Assembly (NCBI GenBank): GCA_017871115.1
Contig: JAFCIZ010000007.1
Location: 2,170,001 to 2,234,000, forward strand
Length of the DNA stretch: 64,000 nt
Direction of reading: 5' to 3'
DNA from: Cunninghamella blakesleeana
Taxonomy: Eukaryota; Mucoromycota; Mucoromycetes; Mucorales; Cunninghamellaceae
A program made the position numbers and the translations under genes. How positions within the stretch are numbered: position 1 is the first letter of the stretch; each line of letters begins with the position of its first letter. Below the pieces are notes generated by a model, which made no database searches, was not told where the DNA came from, and worked only from the letters and a program-made list of their open reading frames with translations. Below, piece after piece: positions 23,821 to 34,552 of this stretch.

Positions 23821-25650
23821 TTAATCACATTCACCTAATTGATTAGCTAGTACGATATTTTTACCATATAATTTAATAACTTCTTCTTCTAGACCAATAA
23901 TTTTTTGTTCTAATTTCAAAATAGTTTCCTTTGCAAGTTTTTCATGATCATTCCATTGCTTTTGTTTTAAAGAAAAGGCCTGCTCTCGTTCTTTTGCTAA
24001 AGTTTCCAACCGATGATGATAGTGTATTAAAGATTGGTTATTTTCTGTGACCTTGATAATTTCTTCTTCAAGATCAATCAACTGAGCTTCCAAATCTCTA
24101 ACTCGTCTTGTTGTTGTTAATTCTAAACAAAGTTTATCCTTTTCTAATTGTTCTTGTATTTCTACCATGATGGCTTGACGATGTTGGTCTAATGTTTTTT
24201 CTTGTCTTTCTTGTTGATATTTTAATTGTTGTTGATGCTGATTCCATTTCTTTTCCCAATTCACCAATGAAGTTTCCTTTTCTTTAATATCTTGCTGTAA
24301 CGCTGTAATGATTTCTTTTTGCTCCTTTTCAAGTACTGAATCTTTTTTCAATAAGTGTTGCTGTTTTTCTTTTTCTTGTTTTAATTGTTGTTGATATTCA
24401 AGTTCTTTTTCATTCATCTGTTGTTTTAAAATAGTTATTTGTAACTGCAATTCTGCACATTGACGTTCTTGTTGTTTTAACTGCTGTTGCAAATCATCTT
24501 GTTCTGATTTGTGTTGTTGTTTATGATTTTTTAATTTGGTTTGCAATTGTTTGGTTTTCAACTCTTGTTGTTGCAACATGGAGGTTAATGTTTCTACGCG
24601 GTATTCCCAATCTTTTTCTTGAATATTTAATAATTCCCAAGGTGTGAACTCCTTTTTTTTATTATCCTTTTTCATTACTTGTTCTTTTTCCTCTTCTTGT
24701 GTATGTAATTCTTTTTGATGAGCTAAAATAGTTTGCCATTGCTTTCTTAATTGATCAATTTCCTTTTGATAAATAAACTGCTTTTGTTTAGCTTGGTCCA
24801 ATTCATCCATCATAATTTCCATTTCTCTATTCACGCTTTCTACTATTTCTTCAGCTTCTTGTTTTAATTGAATTTCTTGTTGTAGCTGTTTTTCCAATTC
24901 GATTATTCTTGTTGCTTCTTCATGACCATGTTTTTTATCATTTTCTTCTTTTATAGATTGGTGTTGTTTAAGTTGCTGTTTTAACTGTTGATTTTTTTCA
25001 ACCAAAGTATGAATAGTTTGAATTAATTTTTCTTGTTTAATATCTTTATTTGGAAATGTTGGGGTAAAAAATAAATCTGAAGGGAAACAAAGTTGAGCTT
25101 GTTCTAATAAAGAGCTAGTAGAAGGAGAAGATGAAGAAGTGGGTGATATTTGTTGTTGTTGTTGTTGCTGTTCATAACACCATGACAAAAGGGTATTTAA
25201 TAATTGTACGCCATGGTTAGAATCGTGTTGTGTAATATTGAGTTGACTGGGTATGGTGTCACGAAATTCTTTTAAATTATTGATTATTATTGACATATTA
25301 TTATTATTATTACTGTTTATTTTATTATTTTTTCTTTTATTTAAAAATTCATTAATATGATGATCCATACGTTCAAAAGTAGTTTGATATGCTTCTATTG
25401 TTTTATTTAATGATGTATTATTATTATGATTATTATTATTGTTAGATTGGGTAGTAAAATCCATGCTTTTATGCTTATAAAGAGAAGAGTAAGGAGAAGA
25501 AGCAGAAGAATACCATGAATGATAAGAATGTTGACTATTTTTTGGTGAAGTGGGTGTATATAAAACACTCTCTACATCTGAAATACTATTATCGTCTTCC
25601 ATGACTGGTATTATGGATGGTGAGGAGGTAGAATGAATAGGACTATACAT
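23821..25650 (-). CDS. Long coiled-coil protein
   Basis: Single exon, 609 aa. Residues 1-100 are Ser/Pro/Asn rich with TPTSPK and similar possible kinase sites. About 100-200 holds a short structured segment (NLKEFRDTIPSQLNI, LLNTLLSWCYE). From about 215 to the end is almost continuous heptad-type coiled coil very rich in Gln, Glu and Lys, ending KIIGLEEEVIKLYGKNIVLA. Such proteins are usually cytoskeletal, spindle-pole or Golgi scaffolds. I do not recognise the family. It is convergent with the Dia2-like gene, the two stops being about 215 bp apart. Confidence 0.75.
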   Translation of the reverse strand: MYSPIHSTSSPSIIPVMEDDNSISDVESVLYTPTSPKNSQHSYHSWYSSASSPYSSLYKHKSMDFTTQSNNNNNHNNNTSLNKTIEAYQTTFERMDHHINEFLNKRKNNKINSNNNNNMSIIINNLKEFRDTIPSQLNITQHDSNHGVQLLNTLLSWCYEQQQQQQQISPTSSSSPSTSSLLEQAQLCFPSDLFFTPTFPNKDIKQEKLIQTIHTLVEKNQQLKQQLKQHQSIKEENDKKHGHEEATRIIELEKQLQQEIQLKQEAEEIVESVNREMEIMMDELDQAKQKQFIYQKEIDQLRKQWQTILAHQKELHTQEEEKEQVMKKDNKKKEFTPWELLNIQEKDWEYRVETLTSMLQQQELKTKQLQTKLKNHKQQHKSEQDDLQQQLKQQERQCAELQLQITILKQQMNEKELEYQQQLKQEKEKQQHLLKKDSVLEKEQKEIITALQQDIKEKETSLVNWEKKWNQHQQQLKYQQERQEKTLDQHRQAIMVEIQEQLEKDKLCLELTTTRRVRDLEAQLIDLEEEIIKVTENNQSLIHYHHRLETLAKEREQAFSLKQKQWNDHEKLAKETILKLEQKIIGLEEEVIKLYGKNIVLANQLGECD

Positions 25651-27332
25651 GGTATTATTTTATTATAATTATTATTAATGTTATTATATTATGATGATAT
25701 ATATGATTGACTATAAATTATGATTTAAAAAAAAAGAAAAAAAGAAAATGATGATTATGATAATGATGATAATGATGATGATGAATAAAGTATTATATAT
25801 TTAATATTATATAAAAAAAAAAAAAAAAAAAAAAAATGAAAATGAAAAGAAAGAGAAAAAAATTAGGAGTAGAAGAAATTTAAGATTTATAAAAAAAACG
25901 GACTTTAAAATTTGACATCTTTTTTTTTTTATAGTCTAAAAAATATACTTTAGTATTTGTTTTTTCAATAAATAATAATATATTTTGAAATGAATAACAA
26001 TACCAACACTGTTGTATTATATGTTAATTTGTTTACTTTTTTATTCATATAAAAAAAGAAAAAGATAAAAAAAAAAAAATGAAAGAAAAAAATTTTATGG
26101 GTAACCTTGAAAAAAAAAAAAAAAACGTGGTGATATTCATCTTTTTAATTTTTCTATGTTGTACAAGCATACGACTATGACAGGGACTTTGAACCTGTTA
26201 AAAAAATAAAGAGAAAGAGAGAGAATGAAACAAGGTAATTTGCCATAATGATGATGATACCTATTCACATACACATATACGGTTAAAAAAGTTGAGATAA
26301 AAAAATTTTATTATCTTTAATTGTCATCTAATTCATATTTTTATTTTTCCCCAAGAATTTTTTTTTTCGTGAACGCTGAGATTGAAATAAAAAAAGATAA
26401 ACATAACTTACTTTTTTGCATTAAGATATTGATTATTTTAAAAAGAATCTCTTTTTTCAACTCCACCTGTATTAATAATAAAAAATATCAAATCCTTTTC
26501 TTCAAGTCACTAGTTAATTTCCTTTATTTCACATTATATGAAAAATTATATAAAAACAAGTATGATAATTAGGGATGCTTATTATTTATATAAAATAAAC
26601 GTATTATGTATATTGCATATTGCTTTAAGGGGAACTATAAAAAAAATCTATTCATATATAAATAATCCAAGTCGTCTATATATATTGCTTTGAATTAAAA
26701 ACCAATTAATATGAAATTCTAATAATTTAAAAACAATCACTATCCACTATATACCAATCAAACTTTATGAGATACCCTCAAATATTTATGAATTAAATAG
26801 AAGCATCATATTCAAACAAACTATTTATTTATCATTAGAGATAATTAACAGATTGCCCTGGAATTCCAGCTTATTAATAATATAACTAATGTAGCCATTT
26901 CTATATGTAGAACAATATTCATGGAATGATCTTTTGTATCCATTGACTTTTTTGAAAAATCAAACGCAAGCTGATTATTTATTTACAAAAACCCCATTCT
27001 CTATATATAAACGTATTTTTATCTATTCGCTAATAAAAAAAAAAAAATTCAGGAACAAATGAATTGATTATAGAGGGTATATATGTGCATTGAACTAATA
27101 ATATATCGGGATAGGGTTGCAATAAAGTTTTTTAAAAATCAATGCAAAATATAAAAATGATTGATCAAAAAAAAACTTTATTCCTCTCAAAGCGGGGTAG
27201 AGAGAAGTTTGCGACTTGTTTTTTTAAAAGCAGAACTTTTTTTTTTTAATACGGAGAAAAAAAAGAATTTTTTTTCTTACCTCCTCTCTCTCTTTATTCT
27301 AATTTTTTTTTTTTTTTCTAACGTGTTTAAAT
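25651..27332. other. Divergent AT-rich intergenic region
   Basis: Promoters of the coiled-coil gene (minus) and PIN4 (plus). An ACGGACTTTAAAA word at 25898-25910 and an AAGCGGGG word near 27190 are the GC-containing motifs. Between 26650 and 27000 base composition is more mixed, but I found no open frame or exon chain. The 83-codon frame at 26321-26572 looks like chance. Confidence 0.5.
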
Positions 27333-28633
27333 ATGGCAAAAGGAAAACAAGCAGCAGGACAAAAAGCAAAAGGAGGTAAATCAGCATAAATAATATATGA
27401 CAAAGTGAATAGTATGTATATTTATATACTTTATTCCTTTTCTAATATTATTCAATAAGGTGATGACAAGAAGAAAGATAGTGGGAAATTAAAAGCTGCA
27501 AACAGTATTAAGGTATAAATAAATAGAAAGTATATTTAATATAGAATTATTTAACGTGAATTGTGTTTATTTTTTAATAAAGGTACGACATATTTTATGC
27601 GAAAAACATGCAAAGGTAACAAAGAAATATCAACGTAGTAATATGTATTATACTAGTATTTACAAGTACTATTAATATTAATAATATTATTTATTAAATA
27701 GATTATGGAAGCAATGGCTAAATTAAAAGAAGATAATATGAGATTTGACAAGGTAATATATTATTATTATTATTCGTGTCATATTCCATATATCTCTAAA
27801 ATAGGAACGATATTTTATTTTCTACTTTAGGTTGCAGAACAATATAGTGAAGATAAGGCTAAATCTGGAGGTAATTTATACAATATTAATAATAAAAAGG
27901 TACCTATTATGGATGGTGACGCTTGATTATTATTATTAATGCTATTATTATTATCATCTAGGATCATTAGGATGGATGGTTCGCGGTTCAATGGTTGGTG
28001 CATTTCAAGATGCAGGTAAATAATAATAAAAAGAAGAAAAAAAAAATCCTTAAAAATAATGGAAACAAATACATGGATAAATGTAATATTTACTATTATT
28101 ATTATTATTATTATTATTATGCATCTATTTATCATTTTCTTTTTCTTTGTTTATATACATGTATATATATATACATTTATATATATATAGCCTTTGCATT
28201 ACAACCCAGCACATGTGGTAAGTGAAATGGATAAAAGGAAAAAAAAAAAAAAGATGGGTATATATAAATATTACAATTAATGACCATATGACTGACACAC
28301 ATCCAATAATACAAATATATATTACTATTATTATATAATAGATAAGCCCGTTTTTACTGATCCGCCTGTAAGTTATACATAATAAGAATTTCATGAATAC
28401 GTAATAATAAAAAGAAGAATTAGAATAAATGTTTTATTTTTTTTAATGAGCATAGGTCAAGACTAATTTTGGGTATCATATAATTATGGTGGTAAATGGA
28501 ATTTAAAATTAAAAAAGAACCGACATTTTTTTTATTTTTTATTTTGTTTTGAATAATATAATAATTAATATTGATTTTTTATTGTTTTATTATTATTTTT
28601 ATTACTTTTATTATATAGGAAGATAGAAAATAG
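27333..28633 (+). CDS. PIN4: Parvulin-type peptidyl-prolyl isomerase PIN4 (Par14)
   Basis: Ten very short exons encode 125 aa: 27333-27375, 27460-27512, 27583-27615, 27702-27752, 27831-27870, 27962-28015, 28191-28217, 28342-28367, 28456-28491 and 28619-28633. After a basic N terminus (MAKGKQAAGQKAKG) the parvulin domain reads IKVRHILCEKHAKIMEAM, VAEQYSEDKAKSGGSLGW, RGSMVGAFQDAAFALQPS and DKPVFTDPPVKTNFGYHI, ending IIMVEDRK. This matches human PIN4 nearly word for word. The last exon of 15 nt is needed to end in EDRK; without it the frame would read through VNGI. Par14 proteins act in the nucleus and nucleolus, in pre-rRNA processing, and bind DNA through the basic tail. Six of the exons are 43 nt or shorter. 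Confidence 0.95.
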
Positions 28634-29020
28634 AAAAATGTACGTAATTTAGAAATGAATATAATAAAAAAAGAAAGGGGACTCGATAGTAACACAGACT
28701 TTATTACACGTGGATGAAAAATAATTTTAAAAAAGGGAAAAAAGAATGATGTTTGATTGTATAAAAATGTATTACAAAATTGATGGAAAAATAAAAAATA
28801 TTGTTTAAATTAAAAAAATTAAAGTTTTCAGATTATTTGTTTATTATCTCTTATTTTCCTTACCTTTCCTTTTTTTTTTTAAAAAAAAAAAAACAATTTA
28901 TTTTATTTCTATTCTTTCTCTTCTCTCTTTTATTTATTTTTTATTTTTAGAAGTCATTTATTTTTTTTTTCTTAAAAAAAAAACCAATTGTATAAATACC
29001 TTTTCTCTTTTAAAAACATA
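28634..29020. other. Intergenic, no gene seen
   Basis: AT-rich. The right half is strongly pyrimidine-rich (CT runs near 28855-28940), as expected just upstream of a transcription start in this genome. Confidence 0.6.
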
Positions 29021-29671
29021 ATGGAAAGAAATAACAGTTATCGAAAATCAACACCATTACCTCCAAGCTTATCCACTTCTGTTACTACTAGTTGTTCTTC
29101 GAGCTTACATTCAAATTCACCAACCTTATCACAATACCAACATCAGCATAGCCCTTATTATTACTATACTTCACCCATTACACCTTCTACTGTTCCTTCT
29201 TTTCAATTGAAAGAAGAAGAACAACAACAACAACAACGATACCATCATCATTCTAAACCAAGGCCCCATTCTATTTCTATAAGACCTCATCATAAAAGAC
29301 CATCCATCATTTTACCACCTCAAAGATCTTTATCAGCTGGTTCTGCTTTTATTAAAGAATCATCATCTTCATTATCGTCATCAAATAATAACAATTATCG
29401 ACAATCCACATTACTTAGTTCTTCCTCCTCCTCCTCCTCCTCTTCATCAATAGTAACAACAACTAACAATTTAATGACCACGTGTTCCAACACTTTAAAT
29501 GATGAACCGTCATCTTCTAAAACACAATGGTGGGATGAATCTCAATTGGCAATGGATTTAGCTGAGGATGATATCCACCACCCTATCGATTGTTCTTCTA
29601 TTCATCAGTCTACTAATTTAAAAATGAAATTAAGACAATGGTTTGACAAAAAAAAGAAGATATTTCATTAA
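29021..29671 (+). CDS. Ser-rich protein of unknown function
   Basis: 216 aa in one exon. I chose the ATG at 29021 rather than 28988, because the preceding residues (YKYLFSFKNI) look like translated leader. The body is Ser/Thr/Pro/His/Gln rich and probably disordered, with RPHSISIRPHHKRPSIILPP and RSLSAGS as possible kinase or 14-3-3 sites. The C terminus is the only folded-looking part: TQWWDESQLAMDLAEDDIHH, then LKMKLRQWFDKKKKIFH. No family recognised. The pyrimidine-rich promoter and sustained coding composition support a real gene. Confidence 0.6.
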   Translation: MERNNSYRKSTPLPPSLSTSVTTSCSSSLHSNSPTLSQYQHQHSPYYYYTSPITPSTVPSFQLKEEEQQQQQRYHHHSKPRPHSISIRPHHKRPSIILPPQRSLSAGSAFIKESSSSLSSSNNNNYRQSTLLSSSSSSSSSSSIVTTTNNLMTTCSNTLNDEPSSSKTQWWDESQLAMDLAEDDIHHPIDCSSIHQSTNLKMKLRQWFDKKKKIFH

Positions 29672-30064
29672 ATCATTCTATTTTATATCAGCTGTTTAAA
29701 AAAAAAAAATCATTTTCCTTTAATTCTTTTTTTTTATATTATTATTATTATTATTATGTAGCATTATTTTATTATTATTATTCTAAATTTAATTATTATT
29801 TTAGTTTTATTTTATCATTTACTATTATTACTATGTTTATGTTTATTTTTATATATATATAAATATATACCTATATTTATATATTTGTATATATTTCACA
29901 CTCATTCATTCCACCTTTTTTTTTTTAAAAAAAAAAAAAAAAACTTTGTATGCATTTTTTTTCAAAATCCGAAATAAAAAAAATTAAGTGGCTGGTCTCA
30001 ATTTTCTATCTTTCTCTTTATTTTATTTTATTTTATTTCATTCTATTATATATACAAATATAAT
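29672..30064. other. Intergenic, AT microsatellites
   Basis: ATT/TTA repeats (about 29735-29790), a TA-rich stretch, and a T-then-A homopolymer pair at 29918-29943 that could form a hairpin. TSR3 promoter at the right. Confidence 0.6.
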
Positions 30065-31585
30065 ATGGGCAAAAAACAATATAATGATCAACGTGGAAAA
30101 GCTCACTTGTAAAAGAAATCTTTGTATACATAAAAAGAATAAATGAAAAAGATTTATTCAATATATAAAATTTATTAAAAAAAAAAAAAAACTTTTTTTT
30201 TACGACTTTAGAAAAAACAAATCTCGTATGGAAAGATATGGTGCTGAACAAGAAGAAGAAGGTACTTGTAACAATAAAAGAAATAGAAAAAGAGAAATAA
30301 GGAAAATAATCATATATCTCATTATTATTATTATTATTATTATTTAGGTTCTGAATCAACTATTCCTATGCCTGTCGTTATGTGGGTAAAATAACATTTA
30401 TATATATATCAATGATTCTTATTATAATAATAATAATAATAATAATATATACATACATACATACATTGATGTATCCATAGGATTTTAAGCACTGTGATCC
30501 AAAAAGATGCTCTGGTGTCAAATTAGCTAGATGTAATATGTTGAAAACTTTAAAATTATCTCAACGCTTCCGTGGTATTGTAGCAAGGTAAAACTTAATA
30601 AAAATGAAATACTAAAATCAGATTACTTTATTTAATTATTAATTTCATTTCCTATTGTTATTACTACTATACCATTAGTCCTGTTGGTGAAAAGGCCGTA
30701 TCACCAGCTGATAGATCTATTGTAGAAGAATACGGTGCTGGTGTAGTGGATTGTTCTTGGGCAAGAATTGATGAAGTTCCATTTACAAAAATAAAAGGCC
30801 CAACAGATCGTTTATGTAAATATCATCATGATTATTATTATAAAAAGAAAAAAAGCAAAAATGAATTCATATATATATATATATATTTATGGTTTCTCTA
30901 CTTTTATTACTATTATTATAATTATAGTACCGTATCTCGTCGCTACAAACCCAGTTAATTATGGTAAACCTTGGAAACTAAATTGTGCTGAAGCTTTAGC
31001 TGCTATTTTTTATATTACTGGATTTCCTGAACATGGTGAAGCTCTTATGTCTAAATTTAAATGGGGCCATGCTTTTTATAAAGTGAATGCGTAAGTTTAT
31101 ATTTATATATTCATCTATTTTTAATAAAAAAAAAAAAAAGAATTTTGACAATAATACTAATATATGTATCATATAATAGTGGATTATTAAATCGATACGC
31201 AAAATGTAAAGATTCAACAGATGTAGTTGGTGTACAAAATGATTATTTAGCATCTTTGGAACAAGCTGATAAACAAAAAAATAATAAAGATTTATATCCA
31301 CCAAGTGATGACGATCATGAAGAAGATGATGATCAAGATAAAAATAGTGATGATGATAGCGATGATGATGATCTTTTATTCAGAAATACAAATCGACAAA
31401 CTGCTTTTACTGCTTTTGATGATGAAGACGATGATGAAGAAGATGAAGACGACGATGATGAAGACGAAGATGACGAAGACGATGATGAAGATGAGGATGA
31501 GGATGATCATGACAACGAGGACCATATAAAATCAGATACTAAGGTTATTGTAGATAAATTAGGGAATACACATATCACTCATTAA
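30065..31585 (+). CDS. TSR3: 18S rRNA aminocarboxypropyltransferase TSR3
   Basis: Seven exons (30065-30108, 30212-30261, 30348-30385, 30481-30587, 30679-30815, 30928-31090, 31180-31585) encode 314 aa. Family motifs appear in order: MWDFKHCDPKRCSGVKLAR, RFRGIVASPVGEKAVSPADR, GAGVVDCSWARIDEVPF, LVATNPVNYGKPWKLNCAEA, GFPEHGEALMSKFKWGHAFY and NAGLLNRYAKC. Tsr3 adds the acp group from S-adenosylmethionine to a hypermodified pseudouridine of 18S rRNA late in 40S maturation, in the cytoplasm. The C-terminal ~80 residues are a long Asp/Glu tail, which is more extreme than in yeast. The unspliced track breaks the protein at the intron inside DR-LL-PY; splicing restores NPVNYG. Confidence 0.95.
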
Positions 31586-31942
31586 ATATATACTTATATA
31601 TCTTCATGTTTTGTATACATATACTTTATAAACTTTAATCATTATATACATGTATATTAATTTATTTAATAAAAAAAAAAGTTATTATTATAATTAAACT
31701 TCATTTTATTTTATTTAATTCAAGTAGTCTTCAATAGAACAAACTTAATTTATTTATGAATTTAAAAGTTTTTAATTTATTTGAAAAAAAAAATCCAAAA
31801 ACTATAATCCCTATATCATTATAAACAATTTATTATAGATCATTTTTTATCAATGAAAACTAATTTGCATATATATTTTTTTATTTTTAGTGGCATTAAT
31901 TGTTTTGTTCTTGTAGGCATATTTTTCAAAATTTTCAAGGAA
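31586..31942. other. Intergenic between TSR3 and tRNA-Gly
   Basis: AT-rich, nothing recognised. T-runs near 31880-31890 lie upstream of the tRNA. Confidence 0.6.
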
Positions 31943-32013
31943 GCGTTGTTAGTTTAAGGGTAGAATATTAGCCTTCCAAGCTGATGGCCGGGGTTCGAGT
32001 CCCCGACAACGCA
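31943..32013 (+). tRNA. tRNA-Gly (anticodon TCC)
   Basis: The acceptor stem GCGTTGT pairs with ACAACGC and is followed by discriminator A. The anticodon stem TTAGC/GCTGA holds the loop CTTCCAA, so the anticodon is TCC, which reads glycine codons. The T arm is CGGGG-TTCGAGT-CCCCG, containing a perfect B box. The D arm is short but contains the GG. No intron. A T5 run at 32018-32022 serves as Pol III terminator. Total 71 nt without CCA. Confidence 0.95.
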
Positions 32014-32345
32014 TAACTTTTTGCCTCTCACTTATGGATAAATGATTATCCGCTTATGTAAGCAAATCGAGCGCTTGAAGATAAATATTTTCCTTTTATG
32101 GTTATTTAGAGTGTCGTGTGGGTTTATGGTAAGAGTTATTTTTGTTAAAATAAAATTAAGAGAGTTTGTATTTATATTAATAATAAATAATGTTATGTGG
32201 GTTTTTGGTTAAGATTTATTTTTTGAAATGAGGAATGAGTATTATAAGTTATATTTGGAGTATATAATGTTGTGTGGGTTTTTGTTTAAGATTTATTTTT
32301 TTTGAAATGAGGAATGAGTATTATAAGTAATATTTGATATGTATA
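32014..32345. repeat. Linker repeats between tRNA-Gly and the tandem array
   Basis: After the Pol III terminator come two short inverted repeats (GGATAA/TTATCC near 32036-32052 and GCTTA/TAAGC near 32051-32062). Then come two related linker families. L1 (about 32111-32180) recurs at about 33743-33815. L2 (GTGGGTTTTTGG, then GAAATGAGGAATGAGTATTA) occurs twice in tandem here, at 32191-32268 and 32269-32345, and again at 34471-34548, in each place shortly before a unit head. Confidence 0.75.
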
Positions 32346-32351
32346 ATATAA

Positions 32352-33010
32352 TTCCAGTGAGCACCAGTTCCTGTTTTATAAGTAGAACGACTTAATATAA
32401 AGGAATAAAAAAAATAAAATAAAATAAAGTAAAAAATAAAGAAATAAAAAAATAAAAATTTTAAAAGGTGTAATATAATTGCAGGATTAAAGAGAGATTT
32501 CAGTAACCGCAATGTAAAATAAATATAATAAGAAAATTTAAAAAGTAATTTAAATTTGAATTGTTGAAAAATATATTTAAGTAAATAAATATAAAATAAA
32601 AAAATAAAATGATATAGTTTGTTATAAAAAAATAGATAAATTCAGTAATTTGAATAAGTTATAAGTAAAATAAGTTAAAATTATAAAATATGATTTATAA
32701 AGTGGACAAGTTCAATAATTATTTAATAGATAATAATTTATTATAAAAATTTGACAATTTAAGAGAAAGAAAGAGAAAAAAAATGATTCTATTTATACAA
32801 AAAAAAAAGATAAAAATTAAAAATTTATGAGAGTGAGGAGAGATAAAATAAAGTTTGGAGTCATAACGCTGGAGTCATGACGCTGGAGTCATAGCACCGG
32901 AGTCATGACGCTGGAGTCATAGCACCGGAGTCATGGCACCAGTAACACAAAATCAGGCCCAAATAAGGAAAAAAAAATATTAAAGAGCATTATTGCTAAC
33001 AATAATAAGT
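32352..33010 (+). repeat. Tandem array unit A (659 bp)
   Basis: Begins with the ~50-bp head (TTCCAGTGAGCACCAGTTCC ... AAGTAGAACGACTTAATATA), followed by an A-rich stretch, a body with GCAGGATTAAAG, a conserved AAGTGGACAAGTTCAATAAT block (about 32699) and TTTGACAATTTAAGAGAAAG. It ends with a GC-rich cassette of six 14-nt repeats (32857-32940). No open frame. Confidence 0.9.
32857..32940 (+). repeat. Six 14-nt direct repeats (unit A cassette)
   Basis: Six exact-length 14-mers of the form GGAGTCAT(A/G)(A/G)C(G/A)C(T/C), in two alternating variants ending GACGCT or AGCACC. This is a GC-rich island in an otherwise AT-only region. Confidence 0.92.
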
Positions 33011-33670
33011 TTCCAGTGAGCACCAGTTCCTGTTTTATAAGTAGAACGACTTAATATAAAGGAATAGAAAATTAAAAAAATAAAATAAAATAAAAAAAAA
33101 TAAAAGAAAATAAAATAAAGATTATAAGTAAAATATAAGCAGGATTAAAGCAAAAGTTTAATGACCGCCGAGTAAAATAAGTAGTAAAGAGTTTAAATGA
33201 TTTAGATCAGTAGTATAGAATATTTAAGTGAATAAATATTATAAAATAAGATAGTATATAATAATATAAAATATTATAAAGTAAAAATAAAATAAAAATA
33301 AAATAATTTGTTAAATAAAAAATAGATAAGTTCAATAATTGAATATGTTATAGTAAGTTAAAATAAAAAAATTTAAAATTATAAGGTTTGTTTTATAAAG
33401 TGGACAAGTTCAATAATTATTTAGTAGATAATAATTTATTATAAAAATTTGACAATTTAAGAGAAAGAAAGAGAAAAAAAATTGGTTCTATTTATATTAA
33501 AAAAAATTAAAAAATTATTTAAAGTATATTGAGAGTAGGGAAAAGAGATGAAAGTGACTATCGTATGGAGTGGCCACTCCAAGAGCGGCTACTCCAGGAG
33601 TAGCTACTCCAAAAAGCAGTACTAGTTTTAAGGAGCGCCATTGGTATCACCATTGTCGACAATAAGATAA
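33011..33670 (+). repeat. Tandem array unit B (660 bp)
   Basis: Same head as unit A. The body has GCAGGATTAAAGCAAAAG and GACCGCCGAGTAAAAT, then the AAGTGGACAAGTTCAATAAT block near 33400. The cassette at 33567-33610 contains two perfect 14-bp palindromes. Nearly identical to unit E, which suggests a recent segmental copy. Confidence 0.9.
33567..33610. repeat. Palindrome cassette of unit B
   Basis: GGAGTGGCCACTCC (33567-33580) and GGAGTAGCTACTCC (33597-33610) are each perfect palindromes. An imperfect third, GAGCGGCTACTC, lies between them. All could form hairpins. Confidence 0.9.
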
Positions 33671-33826
33671 TTCCAGTGAGCACCAGTTCTTGTTTTACAA
33701 GTAGAACGACTTAATATAATGTAAAAGTAAAAAAAAATAAAAGTGTTGTGTGTGTTTTTGGTAAGAGTTATTTTTGTTAAAATAAAATAAGAGAGTTTGT
33801 ATTTATATTAACTATAAATAAGATAA
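33671..33826 (+). repeat. Tandem array unit C (156 bp, truncated)
   Basis: Head with TTCTTG and TTACAA variants, then directly an L1 linker copy (from about 33743). Body and cassette are missing, so this is a deleted unit. Confidence 0.88.
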
Positions 33827-34552
33827 TTCCAGTGAGCACCAGTTCTTGTTTTATAAGTAGAACGACTTAATATAATATAAAAGTAAAAAAAAAAAAATAA
33901 AAAGATAAAATAAAATAAAATATTTAAAAAAAATTCAAAAGTATATGCAAATGAATTTTAAAGTCAGAGAGTAGATTATTATATAAAAAGGGTAATAATC
34001 AAATAAAGTAATAATAAAATAATATATAAAAGTTTATATATGTTGTATATAAATAAAAAGAGATTTCACTTAAGAAATAAAATATACTTGTTATAGTAAT
34101 AAAAATGATTTCAATTAAGAAATTAATATAAAATTAAAATAAAATAAAAATAAAAATTAGTTTGGACAAATAAAATATTTATTATATAAAATATTATTTT
34201 AAAAATTTGACAAAGTAAAAAAAAACAAAAGAGAAAGAAAAATATTCTTTCCTATTTATATTAAAACAAAATTTTATTTTAGAGAGAGAGAGAAAGAAGT
34301 CATACGGTCAAGGATGTGCGGTTGCAGATGTGCGGTTGTGGATGTGCGTCTGTGGATGTGCGGTTGTGGATGCGAGCTTGACCAATTAAAACAAAAGTTA
34401 AAAAAACTTTTTAAACACCGGTAGGATCATTATCCTGCGCGACAAAAGGATAAAATAAAATAAAATATTGTGTTATGTGGGTTTTTGGCTAAGATTTATT
34501 TTTTGAAATGAGGAATGAGTATTATAAGTTATATTTGGAGTATATAATAAGT
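33827..34552 (+). repeat. Tandem array unit D (726 bp, second subfamily)
   Basis: The head is followed by a different body (AAGTATATGCAAATGAATTT, AAAGTCAGAGAGTAGATTAT) that is shared with the partial unit F. Its cassette (34306-34383) is a 14-15-nt GGATGTGCGGTTG repeat. A copy of L2 ends the unit. Confidence 0.88.
34306..34383 (+). repeat. GGATGTGCGGTTG repeats flanked by inverted repeat (unit D cassette)
   Basis: Five related 13-15-nt repeats lie between GGTCAAG (34306-34312) and its exact complement CTTGACC (34377-34383), so the whole cassette could be the loop of a stem. A second short hairpin, AGGAT-CATT-ATCCT, lies near 34424-34437. Confidence 0.88.

Noticed and set aside
26150..26200. 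tRNA-like B box (minus strand, GGTTCAAAGTCC)
   Set aside because: The T-stem is out of register and no acceptor or anticodon stem can be drawn around it.
27827..28394. Minus-strand frames across PIN4 introns
   Set aside because: They cross confirmed exons and introns of PIN4 and are Ile-rich intron translations.
31305..31529. Alternative frame in the acidic tail of TSR3
   Set aside because: Shift of the GAT/GAA repeat, rich in Met and Lys; the TSR3 frame is clearly the real one.
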